DNA from: Lacrimispora defluvii
GTDB lineage: Bacteria; Bacillota; Clostridia; Lachnospirales; Lachnospiraceae
NCBI GenBank assembly: GCA_013036995.1
Contig: JAAOXG010000032.1
Span: forward strand, 1-64,000
Length of the DNA stretch: 64,000 nt
Direction of reading: 5' to 3'
Below the pieces are notes generated by a model that searched no databases, was not told the DNA's origin, and worked only from the letters and a program-made list of their open reading frames with translations. The number at the start of each line of letters is the position of its first letter. Position 1 is the stretch's first letter. This document shows, piece by piece, positions 53,579 to 63,336 of this stretch. The position numbers were made by a program, and so were the translations under genes.

Positions 53579-55393
53579 ATGACGCACAAATTTCTAACAT
53601 TAGACACAGCTTCTGCCGACGACCCTTTAAATTTCTGGAAACGGGTGATTCAAAACCAGCGTTTCCTGCTGCATATAGCCACAAATCTCCTTCCGACTCT
53701 GCCCTATCAGAAAAACCGCCTCCTGATCAGCCAGCTAAAGATACTAAAATCCCTTACGACTGACTTGGAATCCGCATTAAGTAATCCTGCAGTACAAAAT
53801 ATCACAAATTCCTTCCAGTCCATGTATCACAACGTAGAAGAAACAATTGATAAACTCACATCGCTGATCTTAATCGACAACCGGGAAAAAGCAGCCGCAT
53901 TAACCGAATATCAGTTAATTCCATTTCTACAGGAATGGCTGGAAGACACCTACTTCTGGACTCTCATCTATCCTGATAAAGAAAAAATGAAGGAATACTA
54001 TGAAACTGAATTTGCAGAAAACCATAAAAACACCTACAGCAACAGGGGTGAAAAATATCTTATTTCCATTATGATTCCTGTTTACAACAAACTGGAATAT
54101 ACCAAAAGATGTCTGGATAGTCTCTTCCGCAACACAGATCTCGCCAAATACCCCTGTGAACTGATACTGCTTAATGACGGATCCACCGACGGGACAGAAG
54201 AATACTTTGAAAGTCTGGGTATAACAAAGGTCATAAATTTAAAGGAAAATGTTAAAACAATGATCTTTTCCCTGCTATACCGGGTTTGCGAAGGGAAATA
54301 TGCAGCATTTGTGAATAACGACACCATTCTTACAGAACACTGGCTGGATAACCTGCTCACCTGCTTACAGCTTTACCCAAATGCAATCATGTCCGTCCCC
54401 AGCACGCCAAACACCAGCAACCGGCAGGGTATGTTGGCAGAATTCACCCCCGAAAATGCAGAAGCAGCGGCGAAAGCCCACAACCGTCCCTGCCCGTACC
54501 TCTGGGAAGAGCGGTGCAGGCTTATGCCTGTAATTGCATTATACGATGTGGATAAGGTGAATACCATTGGATTTGCAGACCGCTATTTTCATACCATGGA
54601 ATTCTGGGATGATGATTTCAGTCTGCGGGCAAGAAGGGCGGGATTCCATCAGATTCTCTGCCTGGATACATGGTGTTACCATTATGGAAGCGTTTCCGGT
54701 AAAGAAGATCAGATAAAAAACAGAACCCTCTTTAATGGAAGATTGCTGTTTCAGTCAAAGTATGGGATTGATCCATGGGGAAATAACTATTGCTATGATT
54801 CCTTTCAGCTATCTAACATTGAACTTACCATTCCACAGCAATCTACAGAAGTATCCACACTTGTCATTGACCCCGGATTCGGAGCCGATGTGCTGCAATT
54901 TAAAACACAGCTTAAAAGAATGGAGAAAAAAAGTTCGTTTTCATTCCTTATCAATGACTCTGATCTGAAAGACGATCTCAATCCATTTAATAGCCCGGTC
55001 ATTGTCTCTCCCTCTATTTTAGAGACGCATAAGCACATTCCAGAAGGTCTCTACAACTATATCAGTCTGGGCATGGATTTATCCGTTTATCCAGACTACA
55101 AGGATTTGATTACTGAATGTTCCACCCACTTAAAACCTGGTGGATTCCTATATTTTTATGTAGCAAATCCTTATGCCTACCATCTAAAACAGGAACTTTC
55201 TGAAGAGCGGATGCTAAGCGGGAAAGCTTCCCTGATGCTGATTAATATCCAGGAGCTTCTGTTATTAATCACCAATCTCAATCTAAAACCACAGCTAAAA
55301 GCCATTCCGGATGCTACTACACCCAAAGAACAAAAAGGCGGTTACACAGAACACCTGGACCGATATTTCTTAATGTGCGAAAAACAGGACTAA
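53579..55393 (+). CDS. GT2 glycosyltransferase with methyltransferase-like C-terminal part
   Basis: A 604-residue protein. Helical N-terminal part (about 1-150), then a GT2 domain (about 160-390: ISIMIPVYNKLEYTKRCLDSL, LNDGSTDGTEEYF, nucleotide/metal site VNNDT, MEFWDDDFSLRARRAGF). The C-terminal part (about 430-604) includes HLKPGGFLYFYVANPYAYHL, as in class I methyltransferases, but I see no clear glycine-rich SAM motif. The start is the ATG at 53579 behind AGAAGGA. Proximity to flagellar genes suggests filament glycosylation; the acceptor is unknown. Confidence 0.8.
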   Translation: MTHKFLTLDTASADDPLNFWKRVIQNQRFLLHIATNLLPTLPYQKNRLLISQLKILKSLTTDLESALSNPAVQNITNSFQSMYHNVEETIDKLTSLILIDNREKAAALTEYQLIPFLQEWLEDTYFWTLIYPDKEKMKEYYETEFAENHKNTYSNRGEKYLISIMIPVYNKLEYTKRCLDSLFRNTDLAKYPCELILLNDGSTDGTEEYFESLGITKVINLKENVKTMIFSLLYRVCEGKYAAFVNNDTILTEHWLDNLLTCLQLYPNAIMSVPSTPNTSNRQGMLAEFTPENAEAAAKAHNRPCPYLWEERCRLMPVIALYDVDKVNTIGFADRYFHTMEFWDDDFSLRARRAGFHQILCLDTWCYHYGSVSGKEDQIKNRTLFNGRLLFQSKYGIDPWGNNYCYDSFQLSNIELTIPQQSTEVSTLVIDPGFGADVLQFKTQLKRMEKKSSFSFLINDSDLKDDLNPFNSPVIVSPSILETHKHIPEGLYNYISLGMDLSVYPDYKDLITECSTHLKPGGFLYFYVANPYAYHLKQELSEERMLSGKASLMLINIQELLLLITNLNLKPQLKAIPDATTPKEQKGGYTEHLDRYFLMCEKQD

Positions 55394-55415
55394 CCACTCA
55401 TTTTAGTATGACCAA

Positions 55416-55465
55416 AAAAAGTTAAGGAGTAAAACCAATGAATCGGTTTTCCTCCTTAACTTTTT
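55416..55465. terminator. Bidirectional terminator with nested hairpin
   Basis: Outer stem AAAAAGTTAAGGAG (55416-55429) with CTCCTTAACTTTTT (55452-55465) and an inner AAAACC/GGTTTT stem. It separates convergent genes ending at 55393 (+) and 55470 (-). Confidence 0.85.
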
Positions 55466-55469
55466 ACTC

Positions 55470-55661
55470 TTAGACTCTTACATCAACATACTGTCCTAAA
55501 CCAGTTGCCTTAATCTGATTTGGAACTGCCGCGTCCATCATCTTTAAGAGATCGGCTGCCTGCACTTCCTGGTTATCCATTGCTTTTTTTGCAACGCTTA
55601 ATCCGGCACTCTGTTGAATTTTAGAAGAGCTTAACTGCATACTCATTGCTGCAATATCCAT
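55470..55661 (-). CDS. YjfB family putative motility protein
   Basis: A 63-residue protein: MDIAAMSMQLSSSKIQQSAGLSVAKKAMDNQEVQ and a C-terminal GLGQYVDVRV, matching the whole YjfB_motility family. It is associated with flagellar regulons, but the role is unknown. It has the best SigD-type promoter in the window (55715-55741). Confidence 0.88.
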   Translation of the reverse strand: MDIAAMSMQLSSSKIQQSAGLSVAKKAMDNQEVQAADLLKMMDAAVPNQIKATGLGQYVDVRV

Positions 55662-55714
55662 ATCTTTCTCCTTTCACATCACATGTTTTAAGAAATTATG
55701 GTTCAACACTTATT

Positions 55715-55741
55715 ATATCGGCATTTTTTATGGATCTGATA
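55715..55741 (-). promoter_or_regulatory. SigD-type promoter for yjfB
   Basis: On the minus strand TATC (55738-55741), 15 nt, GCCGATAT (55715-55722, full match). It ends 3 nt before the stop of the upstream histidine kinase gene, so yjfB is expressed independently. Confidence 0.6.
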
Positions 55742-55743
55742 AG

Positions 55744-57285
55744 TCATACTCCCTGTTCCTGATAACAATCCAGAGTAAACCAGAACTCCACACCGCCCTC
55801 TACGTTTCTTACACCGCAGGACTTCTTGTGAGAGTCGATTATAGCCTTTACAATGGACAAACCAATTCCGCTTCCCCCATACTCCCGGGTGTGGGCCTTA
55901 TCCACTTTGAAAAATTTTGTCCAAAGCTTTGGTAGATCTTCTTCCGGAATACTCTGCCCCGTATTAAATACGGTTACAAGCGCCTCTTTCCCATTCTCTT
56001 CGGCAGTTATAACAATTTCCCGGTCTCCACCCAAATGATTGAGTGCATTATTTAAATAATTGGTGATCACTTCTTCTATTTTAAATTCATCCGCATAAAC
56101 ACGAATGGTATCAAAAGTCTCCAATTTCACTTTAGCTTCCTTTTGCTGGATTAAAATCCCGGCAGATCCAATGACTCCGCGTATTAGCTCCGTTAAATCA
56201 AAGCATTCCAATTGTAAATCATCGTTACCGAACTCCAGAGCAGTCAGATTCAACAGCTGACGAACCATTTTGTTCATCTTATTGGCCTCATCCATTATCA
56301 CCTCACAGTAATAATCCCTGCTCTCCGGATCTTCTGCCATTCCCTCCGTTAAACCTTCCGCATATCCCTGAATAAGAGCAATGGGTGTTTTCAGCTCATG
56401 GGACACATTAGCGATAAATTCCTTCCGCATCTCATCAATCTTTACCTTTTCCGCAATATCATTCTGCAGTTCTTCATTGGCGCTGCGAAGCTGTCCGATT
56501 GTATCCTTAAGCCGGTCGGACAACTGATTCATGCTGTTACCCAGGACACCGATTTCATCTTTTTCATCACCAGTGTATTTTGCCTCAAAGTCAAGACCGG
56601 ACATCTTTTCTGACAAATTCGCCAGTTGAAGAATGGGTGTTGTAATACGTTTGGTGGTGAAATAAATAAACAAACTACCTATAATCAATGCCATAGATCC
56701 TACATATGCCAGGAACCTGTTTGACAAAGCTACACTGTCCCTGATACTCGACAGCGGTATGGAGATTAGAAAAATAGTTTTATTATCCGAAAAATACCCC
56801 CAGCTCTCCAGGTAATAAGAATCCGAACGTTTATCATAAGTTTTTTGTATAATATAGTTATTATGTTTTCTTAATACTCTGGCCTGGGGCATATCTTTGC
56901 CAAAAATATAATCCTCTACCCTGTTTTTTAAGAACTGTGGGTCTCCACTTGTAGACATCATATATTCGTCTGATGTACTGTCGATTAAAATCATCATTAA
57001 ATTATATTTTTCACCCATGGTCCGAAACATCTTCTGCACGGGTCCCTCATTTTTGAAATCAGGATCATAGGAATCATGGTAATAATTAATAATTCCTTTT
57101 CCGCTTTCATTGGCCTGGGCTACTACCTGATCAATCTCTGTATAGGCCATTTCCAGTATACGAACCTTGGCTCTGGTGTAAAATCCCTCTAAAAACCAGT
57201 TGTTCACACACCAGGTAGTCAGAAGAACAAATGCCATCAGGCAGACAAATATGATGGCAAAACGCGCCTTTATGGAATGCTTCAT
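55744..57285 (-). CDS. Membrane sensor histidine kinase
   Basis: A 513-residue kinase: TM1 (about 7-28), an extracellular sensor (30-190), TM2 (about 193-212), HAMP (about 213-265), HisKA with H296 in FIANVSHELKTP, and HATPase (about 400-510: NYLNNALNHLGG, GGSGIGLSIVKAI). It partners with the response regulator 17 nt upstream. The ligand is unknown. It belongs to the PhoR/ResE-like class. Confidence 0.93.
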   Translation of the reverse strand: MKHSIKARFAIIFVCLMAFVLLTTWCVNNWFLEGFYTRAKVRILEMAYTEIDQVVAQANESGKGIINYYHDSYDPDFKNEGPVQKMFRTMGEKYNLMMILIDSTSDEYMMSTSGDPQFLKNRVEDYIFGKDMPQARVLRKHNNYIIQKTYDKRSDSYYLESWGYFSDNKTIFLISIPLSSIRDSVALSNRFLAYVGSMALIIGSLFIYFTTKRITTPILQLANLSEKMSGLDFEAKYTGDEKDEIGVLGNSMNQLSDRLKDTIGQLRSANEELQNDIAEKVKIDEMRKEFIANVSHELKTPIALIQGYAEGLTEGMAEDPESRDYYCEVIMDEANKMNKMVRQLLNLTALEFGNDDLQLECFDLTELIRGVIGSAGILIQQKEAKVKLETFDTIRVYADEFKIEEVITNYLNNALNHLGGDREIVITAEENGKEALVTVFNTGQSIPEEDLPKLWTKFFKVDKAHTREYGGSGIGLSIVKAIIDSHKKSCGVRNVEGGVEFWFTLDCYQEQGV

Positions 57286-57302
57286 TCACTCACCTCTAAC
57301 GA

Positions 57303-57977
57303 TTATGTCACTTCAAATTTATAGCCCATTCCCCAGATAGTCCGGATGTAATCTCCCTTTTCTCCCATCTTGCTTCTTAATTTCTTTACATGAGTGTCAA
57401 TGGTTCTTGCATCACCGAAATAATCATAGTTCCATACATTATTAAGAATTTTTTCTCTGGAGAGAGCTATTCCCTGATTTTCCAGGAAATATGCCAGAAG
57501 TTCAAATTCTTTATAGCTTAATTCAATGTCTTTTCCATCAATGGTAACCTGATGTGCCACCTTATCTATGCAGATACCGCCAATCTCAACCGAATCCGTA
57601 TTCACAGCATTGCTGCGCCTTAATATAGCCTCCACACGGGCAACCAGGATCTTGGGGCTGAATGGCTTTGCAATGTATTCATCTACGCCTAAATCAAAGC
57701 CTTGTAATTCATCCCGTTCTTCTGTTCTGGCTGTCAGCATAATAATCGGAACCTGGGAATACTTACGGATGGTCTTGCAGGTCTCCCACCCATCCATCTT
57801 CGGCATCATCACATCCAGAATAATCAGCACGATATCTTTCTGCTCAAAAAATATGTCTACTGCTTCCTCACCGTTTGATGCTTCCACTACGGTAAATCCT
57901 TTTACACTGAGGAAATCCTTTACCAGCTTTCTCATTCTGGCTTCGTCATCTACCACTAATATTTTTAACTGTTCCAT
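57303..57977 (-). CDS. OmpR-family response regulator
   Basis: A 224-residue protein: receiver (D10/D11, phospho-acceptor D55 in IILDVMMPKMDG, K104-type KPF) and C-terminal winged-helix DNA-binding domain (about 128-222: ELSYKEFELLAYFLENQG, SREKILNNVWNYDYFGDARTIDTHVKKLRSK). First of the two-component pair. It has an extended -10 promoter at 58029-58037. Confidence 0.94.
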   Translation of the reverse strand: MEQLKILVVDDEARMRKLVKDFLSVKGFTVVEASNGEEAVDIFFEQKDIVLIILDVMMPKMDGWETCKTIRKYSQVPIIMLTARTEERDELQGFDLGVDEYIAKPFSPKILVARVEAILRRSNAVNTDSVEIGGICIDKVAHQVTIDGKDIELSYKEFELLAYFLENQGIALSREKILNNVWNYDYFGDARTIDTHVKKLRSKMGEKGDYIRTIWGMGYKFEVT

Positions 57978-58028
57978 AAAAACCTCCCGAAATCAGATCT
58001 CAACTGTATTCCTGTATTTATGAAACAT

Positions 58029-58037
58029 ATTGTACCA
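58029..58037 (-). promoter_or_regulatory. Extended -10 promoter for the two-component operon
   Basis: On the minus strand TGGTACAAT (TG-N-TACAAT) lies 52 nt before the response-regulator start. A -35 of the TTGACA type is not evident. An adjacent TCCGATAT (58043-58050) lacks a matching upstream box. Confidence 0.4.
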
Positions 58038-58112
58038 AATTGATATCGGAATATCTACATTTTCACAGAGATTTCACACCATTTCACGATTAACTTCTGT
58101 AAATGTAAAAAA

Positions 58113-58143
58113 AGGCAGATGCCCCTGTAAAAAGCATCTGCCT
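58113..58143 (-). terminator. Intrinsic terminator after kduI
   Basis: A 10-bp stem (58113-58122 with 58134-58143) followed on the minus strand by TTTTTTT, 14 nt after the kduI stop. Confidence 0.85.
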
Positions 58144-58156
58144 GTCCAATCTAATC

Positions 58157-58999
58157 TTATCTTAATTCAGTTGTAGGAATGGTATCCATATCATCAAACG
58201 CCTGATTCTCGCCGCCCATTGCCCAAACGAAGGTATAATTGCTTGTACCTGCTCCGGAATGGATGCTCCAGGATGGGCTGATAACTGCCTGCTCATTCTG
58301 CATAACGATGTGTCTGGTCTCATTGCCTTCGCCCATCATGTGGAATACTACATTGTTCTCCGGAATCTCGAAGTACATATAGATTTCCATACGTCTCTCA
58401 TGAGTATGGGAAGGCATGGTGTTCCATACACTGCCTGGATCTAAAACGGTCATTCCCATGGATAACTGGCAGGTCTCAAGTACATCCGGATGGATGAACT
58501 GGTTGATCACGCGCTTGTTGGAAGTTTCCATAGCACCCAGTGGCTTCTTGGCTGCCTTTTCGATGGGGATAAAGGTAGTCTTGCATGCCTTGTGAGCGGG
58601 AGCACTTACCATATAAAATTTAGCTGGGTTTGATGCATCATCACTGGAGAATAATACTTCTTTGGTTCCCTTTGTGATGTATAAGCAGTCTTTATAGCCC
58701 ATGCTGAATTCTTCTCCGTCTGCTTTGATCTTTCCTGATCCGCCGATGTTGAAGATACCGATTTCACGTCTTTCAAGGAAAAAGCTTGTACCAAAGTTTT
58801 TCCAGATATCAATTCCCTTGTCAATGGAAACGGTTTCTGTTGTTGGCATGCAGCCCAGTGTTACCATACGGTCAACATGGGAGTAAACAGCTACCACTTC
58901 ATTGGCAACGTATAAGTTCTCAATTAAAAATTCGTTTCTGGTTTCTTCTGTTGTGTAACGCTTAAAATCTTTCTGATTAGCAGAGTAACGAATATCCAT
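58157..58999 (-). CDS. kduI: 5-keto-4-deoxyuronate isomerase (KduI)
   Basis: A 280-residue cupin: HTHERRMEIYMYFEIPE and later WSIHSGAGTSNYTFVWAMGGENQ supply the zinc ligands (HxH, E, H). It converts 5-keto-4-deoxyuronate to 3-deoxy-D-glycero-2,5-hexodiulosonate in pectin or glycosaminoglycan breakdown. It starts behind AAGGAGGC and has its own terminator. No other uronate gene is near, so here it stands alone; perhaps it serves a regulon elsewhere. Confidence 0.95.
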   Translation of the reverse strand: MDIRYSANQKDFKRYTTEETRNEFLIENLYVANEVVAVYSHVDRMVTLGCMPTTETVSIDKGIDIWKNFGTSFFLERREIGIFNIGGSGKIKADGEEFSMGYKDCLYITKGTKEVLFSSDDASNPAKFYMVSAPAHKACKTTFIPIEKAAKKPLGAMETSNKRVINQFIHPDVLETCQLSMGMTVLDPGSVWNTMPSHTHERRMEIYMYFEIPENNVVFHMMGEGNETRHIVMQNEQAVISPSWSIHSGAGTSNYTFVWAMGGENQAFDDMDTIPTTELR

Positions 59000-59078
59000 T
59001 TATTAAAAGCCTCCTTATTTGTATTTGAAATAACTGACCATCTACATGGTATCATAAGGCAGTTTTTAATTCAACATC

Positions 59079-60821
59079 TTATTGGATTATTTTAAATTTA
59101 TCCACTTCTTTCTGGAGAAGTGCGGCCTGGGCTGACAATTCTTCACTGGAAGCGGAACTTTCTTCTGCCGTCGCCGCATTGCTCTGGACTACGTAAGAGA
59201 TTTCATTGATTCCGTTGCTGACACTAACCATAGCAACGGCCTGCTCTCTTGCAGACTGCTCCACTGATTCCATAAGCCCTTTGGCATGATTTGCCTGCTC
59301 CATAACCTCTGCCAGAATCTGGGCATTTTCTTTAGCTGTACCCATACCCTCCGTCACGGCCCGGGCTGCATTTTCCACAAGCAGCGCAGTGCGTTTGGCA
59401 GCTTCTGCGGATTTTGCTGCAAGGCTGCGGACTTCGTCTGCAACTACTGCAAATCCCTGACCTGCTTCTCCTGCACGGGCTGCTTCTACCGCAGCATTCA
59501 GCGCCAGAAGATTTGTCTGAGAGGCAATTGCATCTACATCCTTTGTAATCTTTGCGATTTCATCGGAAGTGTTTTTTATTTCATCCATTGCCAGAAGCAT
59601 CTGTTTCATTTTCTTATTGCTTTCTTCAACCCGCGCCAATGTCTGTTCTGCATAACCGGCAGCCTGCCCGATATGAGCAGAACTTTGTTCCGCCTTCTCT
59701 GTAATCTCTGTTATGGCAGAAGAAAGCTGGTCAATAGTACCTGCCTGTTCCGTCGCTCCTGCTGCCAGAGCTGATGCTGCATCTGCCACCTGAGAGGAGC
59801 CTGAATTTACCTGTTGGGCCGACTCACTTATTAAGCCTAATGTCCGGTTTAACTGCTCATAAATCAGAATCAGAGAATCATGGATGGTAGAAAAATCTCC
59901 GGCATACTCCCTGGTTACCGGTAGTGTCATATCTCCAGCCGCCATATTTTTTAAGTGAAGGGTAATATCGCCCACCACTTCTTTCATCTGCCCGATCAGT
60001 TCATCGGTTGCCTGGGAGAGCACCTCCATCTCATCGCCGGTTTTCACAACTGCAACGGGAGGGGTATGAACATCTCCGTCGGATAGCAGTTTAAGTCTTT
60101 CTGATATGGGACTTAATGGAGCTGTAATCTTGTGCAGGAACCTGACAAGTATGATTAAACCTGTGAAGCAGATCACTAAGGCTACAACTGCCAGCAGTAC
60201 GATATTTAGTATTTTTTCCCTATGATACCCTGCAACAGCACTGTCAATGTCATCTATGTAGTTTCCTGTACTGATGTACCAGTCATATGGCTCAAATTTT
60301 ATGGTATAAGCCCGTTTAGCAAACGTGCCTTCCTGGCCTGGTTTTGTAAAGTAGAAATTGGTGAAACCACCTCCGGGCTGGGATCCGTTCTTAATAAATT
60401 CACGGATATAGTATTCTCCCTTCAGATCTTTCTCATCGTAGCGCTCTTTCCCTTCATATTCCGGATTCATATGAACTGCGCAGAGACCAGTTGAGGTATC
60501 GGCCCAGAAATATCCGTTTCCATTGTCATAACGGGTATTGCGGACAATGGCTTCGGCATTATCTAGTGCCTCTTTTTCTGTAATTTCACCGGATTTATAA
60601 CGGTCATAATTAACCTGTAACACACTAACCAGACTTTCAGTTGCTGTTTTAATATTTAAATCATAACTTTCGTAACTGGAATCGATCCAGTTCTGGTAAA
60701 CCCGGTCCAGGCTGATATAAAATATTGTCGTCAGAGCGGATATAATTAACATTACCATTACACTGACGAATACAACCAGCTTTCCTGTTACCTGCAATCT
60801 CTTACTCTTTTGTGTCTTCAT
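59079..60821 (-). CDS. Methyl-accepting chemotaxis protein, Cache-type sensor
   Basis: A 580-residue receptor: TM1 (about 10-32), an extracellular single Cache-type domain ([70 protein letters not shown]), TM2 (about 195-218), HAMP, and signalling domain with the receptor hairpin ([27 protein letters not shown]). I start at the ATG at 60821, behind GAAAGGGG. It would feed CheA and CheW; such sensors often bind small carboxylates. Confidence 0.95.
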   Translation of the reverse strand: MKTQKSKRLQVTGKLVVFVSVMVMLIISALTTIFYISLDRVYQNWIDSSYESYDLNIKTATESLVSVLQVNYDRYKSGEITEKEALDNAEAIVRNTRYDNGNGYFWADTSTGLCAVHMNPEYEGKERYDEKDLKGEYYIREFIKNGSQPGGGFTNFYFTKPGQEGTFAKRAYTIKFEPYDWYISTGNYIDDIDSAVAGYHREKILNIVLLAVVALVICFTGLIILVRFLHKITAPLSPISERLKLLSDGDVHTPPVAVVKTGDEMEVLSQATDELIGQMKEVVGDITLHLKNMAAGDMTLPVTREYAGDFSTIHDSLILIYEQLNRTLGLISESAQQVNSGSSQVADAASALAAGATEQAGTIDQLSSAITEITEKAEQSSAHIGQAAGYAEQTLARVEESNKKMKQMLLAMDEIKNTSDEIAKITKDVDAIASQTNLLALNAAVEAARAGEAGQGFAVVADEVRSLAAKSAEAAKRTALLVENAARAVTEGMGTAKENAQILAEVMEQANHAKGLMESVEQSAREQAVAMVSVSNGINEISYVVQSNAATAEESSASSEELSAQAALLQKEVDKFKIIQ

Positions 60822-60956
60822 GTAATAACCCCTTTCTGATTGCAATTTCATTCAACATGGATTAGCATACACGGTATTTATAAAATCTGCAACTGACGTT
60901 TACTGAAAGTTTATTAAATTTTTGTAAAATATTTGTCAAATTTTAAACAATTAAAA

Positions 60957-61017
60957 AAATTCCAGAAAAAAGGCACAAATATGGCGTTTTGAAACCTGTG
61001 TCTTTCTTCTGGAATTT
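60957..61017 (-). terminator. Terminator after the tandem glycosyltransferases
   Basis: AAATTCCAGAA (60957-60967) pairs with TTCTGGAATTT (61007-61017), with a weaker inner pairing, and a T-run follows on the minus strand. It ends the two-gene glycosyltransferase operon. Confidence 0.7.
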
Positions 61018-61021
61018 ATTT

Positions 61022-62134
61022 TTATTCTTTTATGGCTGCCTGAATTAATTTTAAATTACTTTTCAGACGCTCATTGTCGGGGGCAAAAAGAAGAGCTGCT
61101 TTTGCATGATCCCGGGATTCAGAATACAATCCCAGTCGGTAAGCGGCAATGGCGCAAAGGTCATCCGGAGTATAATCCCAGGAATACCCCATATTTACAA
61201 AGGTCCTTGACTTTTCTTTTATCTTCAGCGCTTCCAGGGTCAGATAATAAGCCATGGGCCAGTCGCTCTGCTCATAGCAGATCTTGGCAAACTCCACATA
61301 AGGATCCCGCATGCCAGGAACTTCTGCAATGGCTTTAAAATACCACTGGTATGCTTCTTTTATCTTACCCAGCCGATAATATGACCTGGCAATCCAGCGC
61401 ATGGCTGCACACCGTTCATCACACCAGGTTGCAGTGGGAAGCAGCAAATACTCCTTTAAGGTTTTAATGCTTTCCAGCCATTTGCTCTTATACATATACT
61501 CTCTGCCAAGATAGTACCGCATCCGCTCATCCCCCGGTGTTTCCGCAACTGCCAGCTCTAAAAGAGGCAGATAGGAACCCCTGGATTTGGTAGGATCGGG
61601 ATAATGGCTTAACACCATACCATCAATATAGATTGTCTCCAGAGGTAATTTTCCACAGTACTGGACAAACTCATGTACCGGGCATTTCCACCGGAAGTCC
61701 TTACGCTGATGCACTTTAAAATAATAAAACTGTATATCCGGTGTTCCATCTTCCTTTAAACTCCAGTTGTAAAGATAGCGGCCGGTCTTTGCGACAGCTC
61801 CCTTGTTAACAGGCTTATGGTTCACCCACGCTTCTTCCAGCCGTTTTCTCCACCCTGGTTCAAACCGTTCATCAAGATCGGTGCAGACACAGATATCCAC
61901 ATCTTCCGGTACGTGATCCAGAGAGATATTCCTTGCCACATCAAACCTCCATGGCTTTACAATATCTACATAGACTATGGCTCCCCGCTCTTTTAGCTTT
62001 TCTACCGTGTCATCTTCTGATCCGGTGTCTGTGACAACAATAAGATCCGCCTCACTCATGGAATCCATCCAGCTGTCTACAAATGATGATTCATTTTTAC
62101 AGATTGCATAAACACAGATTTTCAGACTGCTCAT
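61022..62134 (-). CDS. GT2 glycosyltransferase with TPR-like C-terminus (second copy)
   Basis: A 370-residue protein: GT2 N-terminal domain (about 1-180) with DTGSEDDTVEKLKERGAIVY, WRFDVARNISLDHVPEDVDICVCTDLDE (the DxD) and VHEFVQYCG, then helical TPR-like repeats (about 210-365). The start ATG overlaps the stop of the upstream paralogue by 1 nt. The two share the whole architecture. Possible role: flagellin or surface glycosylation; unproven. Confidence 0.85.
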   Translation of the reverse strand: MSSLKICVYAICKNESSFVDSWMDSMSEADLIVVTDTGSEDDTVEKLKERGAIVYVDIVKPWRFDVARNISLDHVPEDVDICVCTDLDERFEPGWRKRLEEAWVNHKPVNKGAVAKTGRYLYNWSLKEDGTPDIQFYYFKVHQRKDFRWKCPVHEFVQYCGKLPLETIYIDGMVLSHYPDPTKSRGSYLPLLELAVAETPGDERMRYYLGREYMYKSKWLESIKTLKEYLLLPTATWCDERCAAMRWIARSYYRLGKIKEAYQWYFKAIAEVPGMRDPYVEFAKICYEQSDWPMAYYLTLEALKIKEKSRTFVNMGYSWDYTPDDLCAIAAYRLGLYSESRDHAKAALLFAPDNERLKSNLKLIQAAIKE

Positions 62135-63243
62135 CAGGATTCCTCCTTAGCTGCCGTTTTTCTGCTCTTTTGCTGAATCAGCAGAAGATTGCTTTGAAGC
62201 CTTTTATTTTCCGGGTCCGTTTTTAAAGCCTGATCAGCATACTCTTCGGCTGTTTCATACATACCCAGCCGGTAAGCACTGATTGCAGCATAATCGTATA
62301 ATGCATATCCCCAGCTTGCCGGGTCTACCAGATAACTTCCCGTGCTCTCCTTAATGGTCAGCCCTTTTTGAGCCATGGCAAAGCTTAAGGCCCAGTTGGA
62401 TTCCATATATCCGAATTTGGCTAAGGCAAGATAAGGTTCTCTCACCTCCGGACATTCCGCAAGAGCCCGGTAGAGCCAGACCAGTTCTTCTCTTTTATTG
62501 CCTTTTTCTGCATAGGAATTGGCAATAAAGCGCATAGAGGCACTACGTTCCTCCAGCCATCTGGCAGTGGGCATGGAGAGATGTTTATTAAGTGTCTGTA
62601 TGGCCTTGTCATAATCTCCATGGTATACATATTCTCTGCCAAGCCAGAACATGGCCCTGTCATCAAAGGGATTTTCTTTTACGGATAACTCCAGAAGGGG
62701 CAGATACTGGGTTCTTGGTTTTGAATTATCAGGGTAATGATTTAATACAAGTCCCGTCACCCAACCTGATTTTTCCGGCTCTGATCCACGATACTCCAAT
62801 ATTTCATGAACCGGATGAATCCAGCGGTATCCATGGCGTTTATGGATCTTTTCCATGGGATACTGCTTCTTTGGTGTTCCGTCTGGATTCAGCGAAAATG
62901 TGAATAAATATCTGGCACGGGTCTGATCCGGTTTCCAGGCAGACTCTAAGATTTTTCTCCAGCCCGGAATAAATACTTCGTCTAAATCATTGGATACGCA
63001 GATATCTGCATCTTCAGGCACATGATCAAGAGCAATGTTTCGTGCTGTGTCAAATCTCCATGGGGAAATGGTTTCCTCATATACAGTCGCCCCCCTGGCT
63101 CTGAGCTTTTCAACAGTGCCATCAGTAGAGCCTGTATCGGTCACAATCACTTCATCGGCTTCAGAAACCGCATCCATCCAACGGTCTACAAACTGCTCTT
63201 CATTCTTGCTGATTGCATAAACGTATATCTTATATCGGTTCAA
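62134..63243 (-). CDS. GT2 glycosyltransferase with TPR-like C-terminus (first copy)
   Basis: A 369-residue paralogue of the next gene: DTGSTDGTVEKLRARGATVY, WRFDTARNIALDHVPEDADICVSNDLDE, VHEILEYRG, and helical repeats with FWLGREYVYHGDYDKAIQTL. It begins behind AAGGAGT and ends in a TGATG overlap, so the pair is translationally coupled. It probably arose by tandem duplication. Donor and acceptor unknown. Confidence 0.85.
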   Translation of the reverse strand: MNRYKIYVYAISKNEEQFVDRWMDAVSEADEVIVTDTGSTDGTVEKLRARGATVYEETISPWRFDTARNIALDHVPEDADICVSNDLDEVFIPGWRKILESAWKPDQTRARYLFTFSLNPDGTPKKQYPMEKIHKRHGYRWIHPVHEILEYRGSEPEKSGWVTGLVLNHYPDNSKPRTQYLPLLELSVKENPFDDRAMFWLGREYVYHGDYDKAIQTLNKHLSMPTARWLEERSASMRFIANSYAEKGNKREELVWLYRALAECPEVREPYLALAKFGYMESNWALSFAMAQKGLTIKESTGSYLVDPASWGYALYDYAAISAYRLGMYETAEEYADQALKTDPENKRLQSNLLLIQQKSRKTAAKEES

Positions 63244-63336
63244 TCAAACCAACTCCTTTTAGAATATTCTGATTGCTAGATACAATATATGCAAAAACAG
63301 TTTGTCCTGTGATAAAAATAAGACAATCAGGTTTCT

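Noticed and set aside
58043-58050. TCCGATAT upstream of the two-component operon as a SigD promoter.
   Set aside because: Nothing matching the -35 pattern lies 15 nt upstream, and an extended -10 sits next to it.
60822-60960. A TTGACA-type promoter before the chemoreceptor gene.
   Set aside because: A TTGACA is present, but the -10 at 17 nt spacing matches only half of the consensus.
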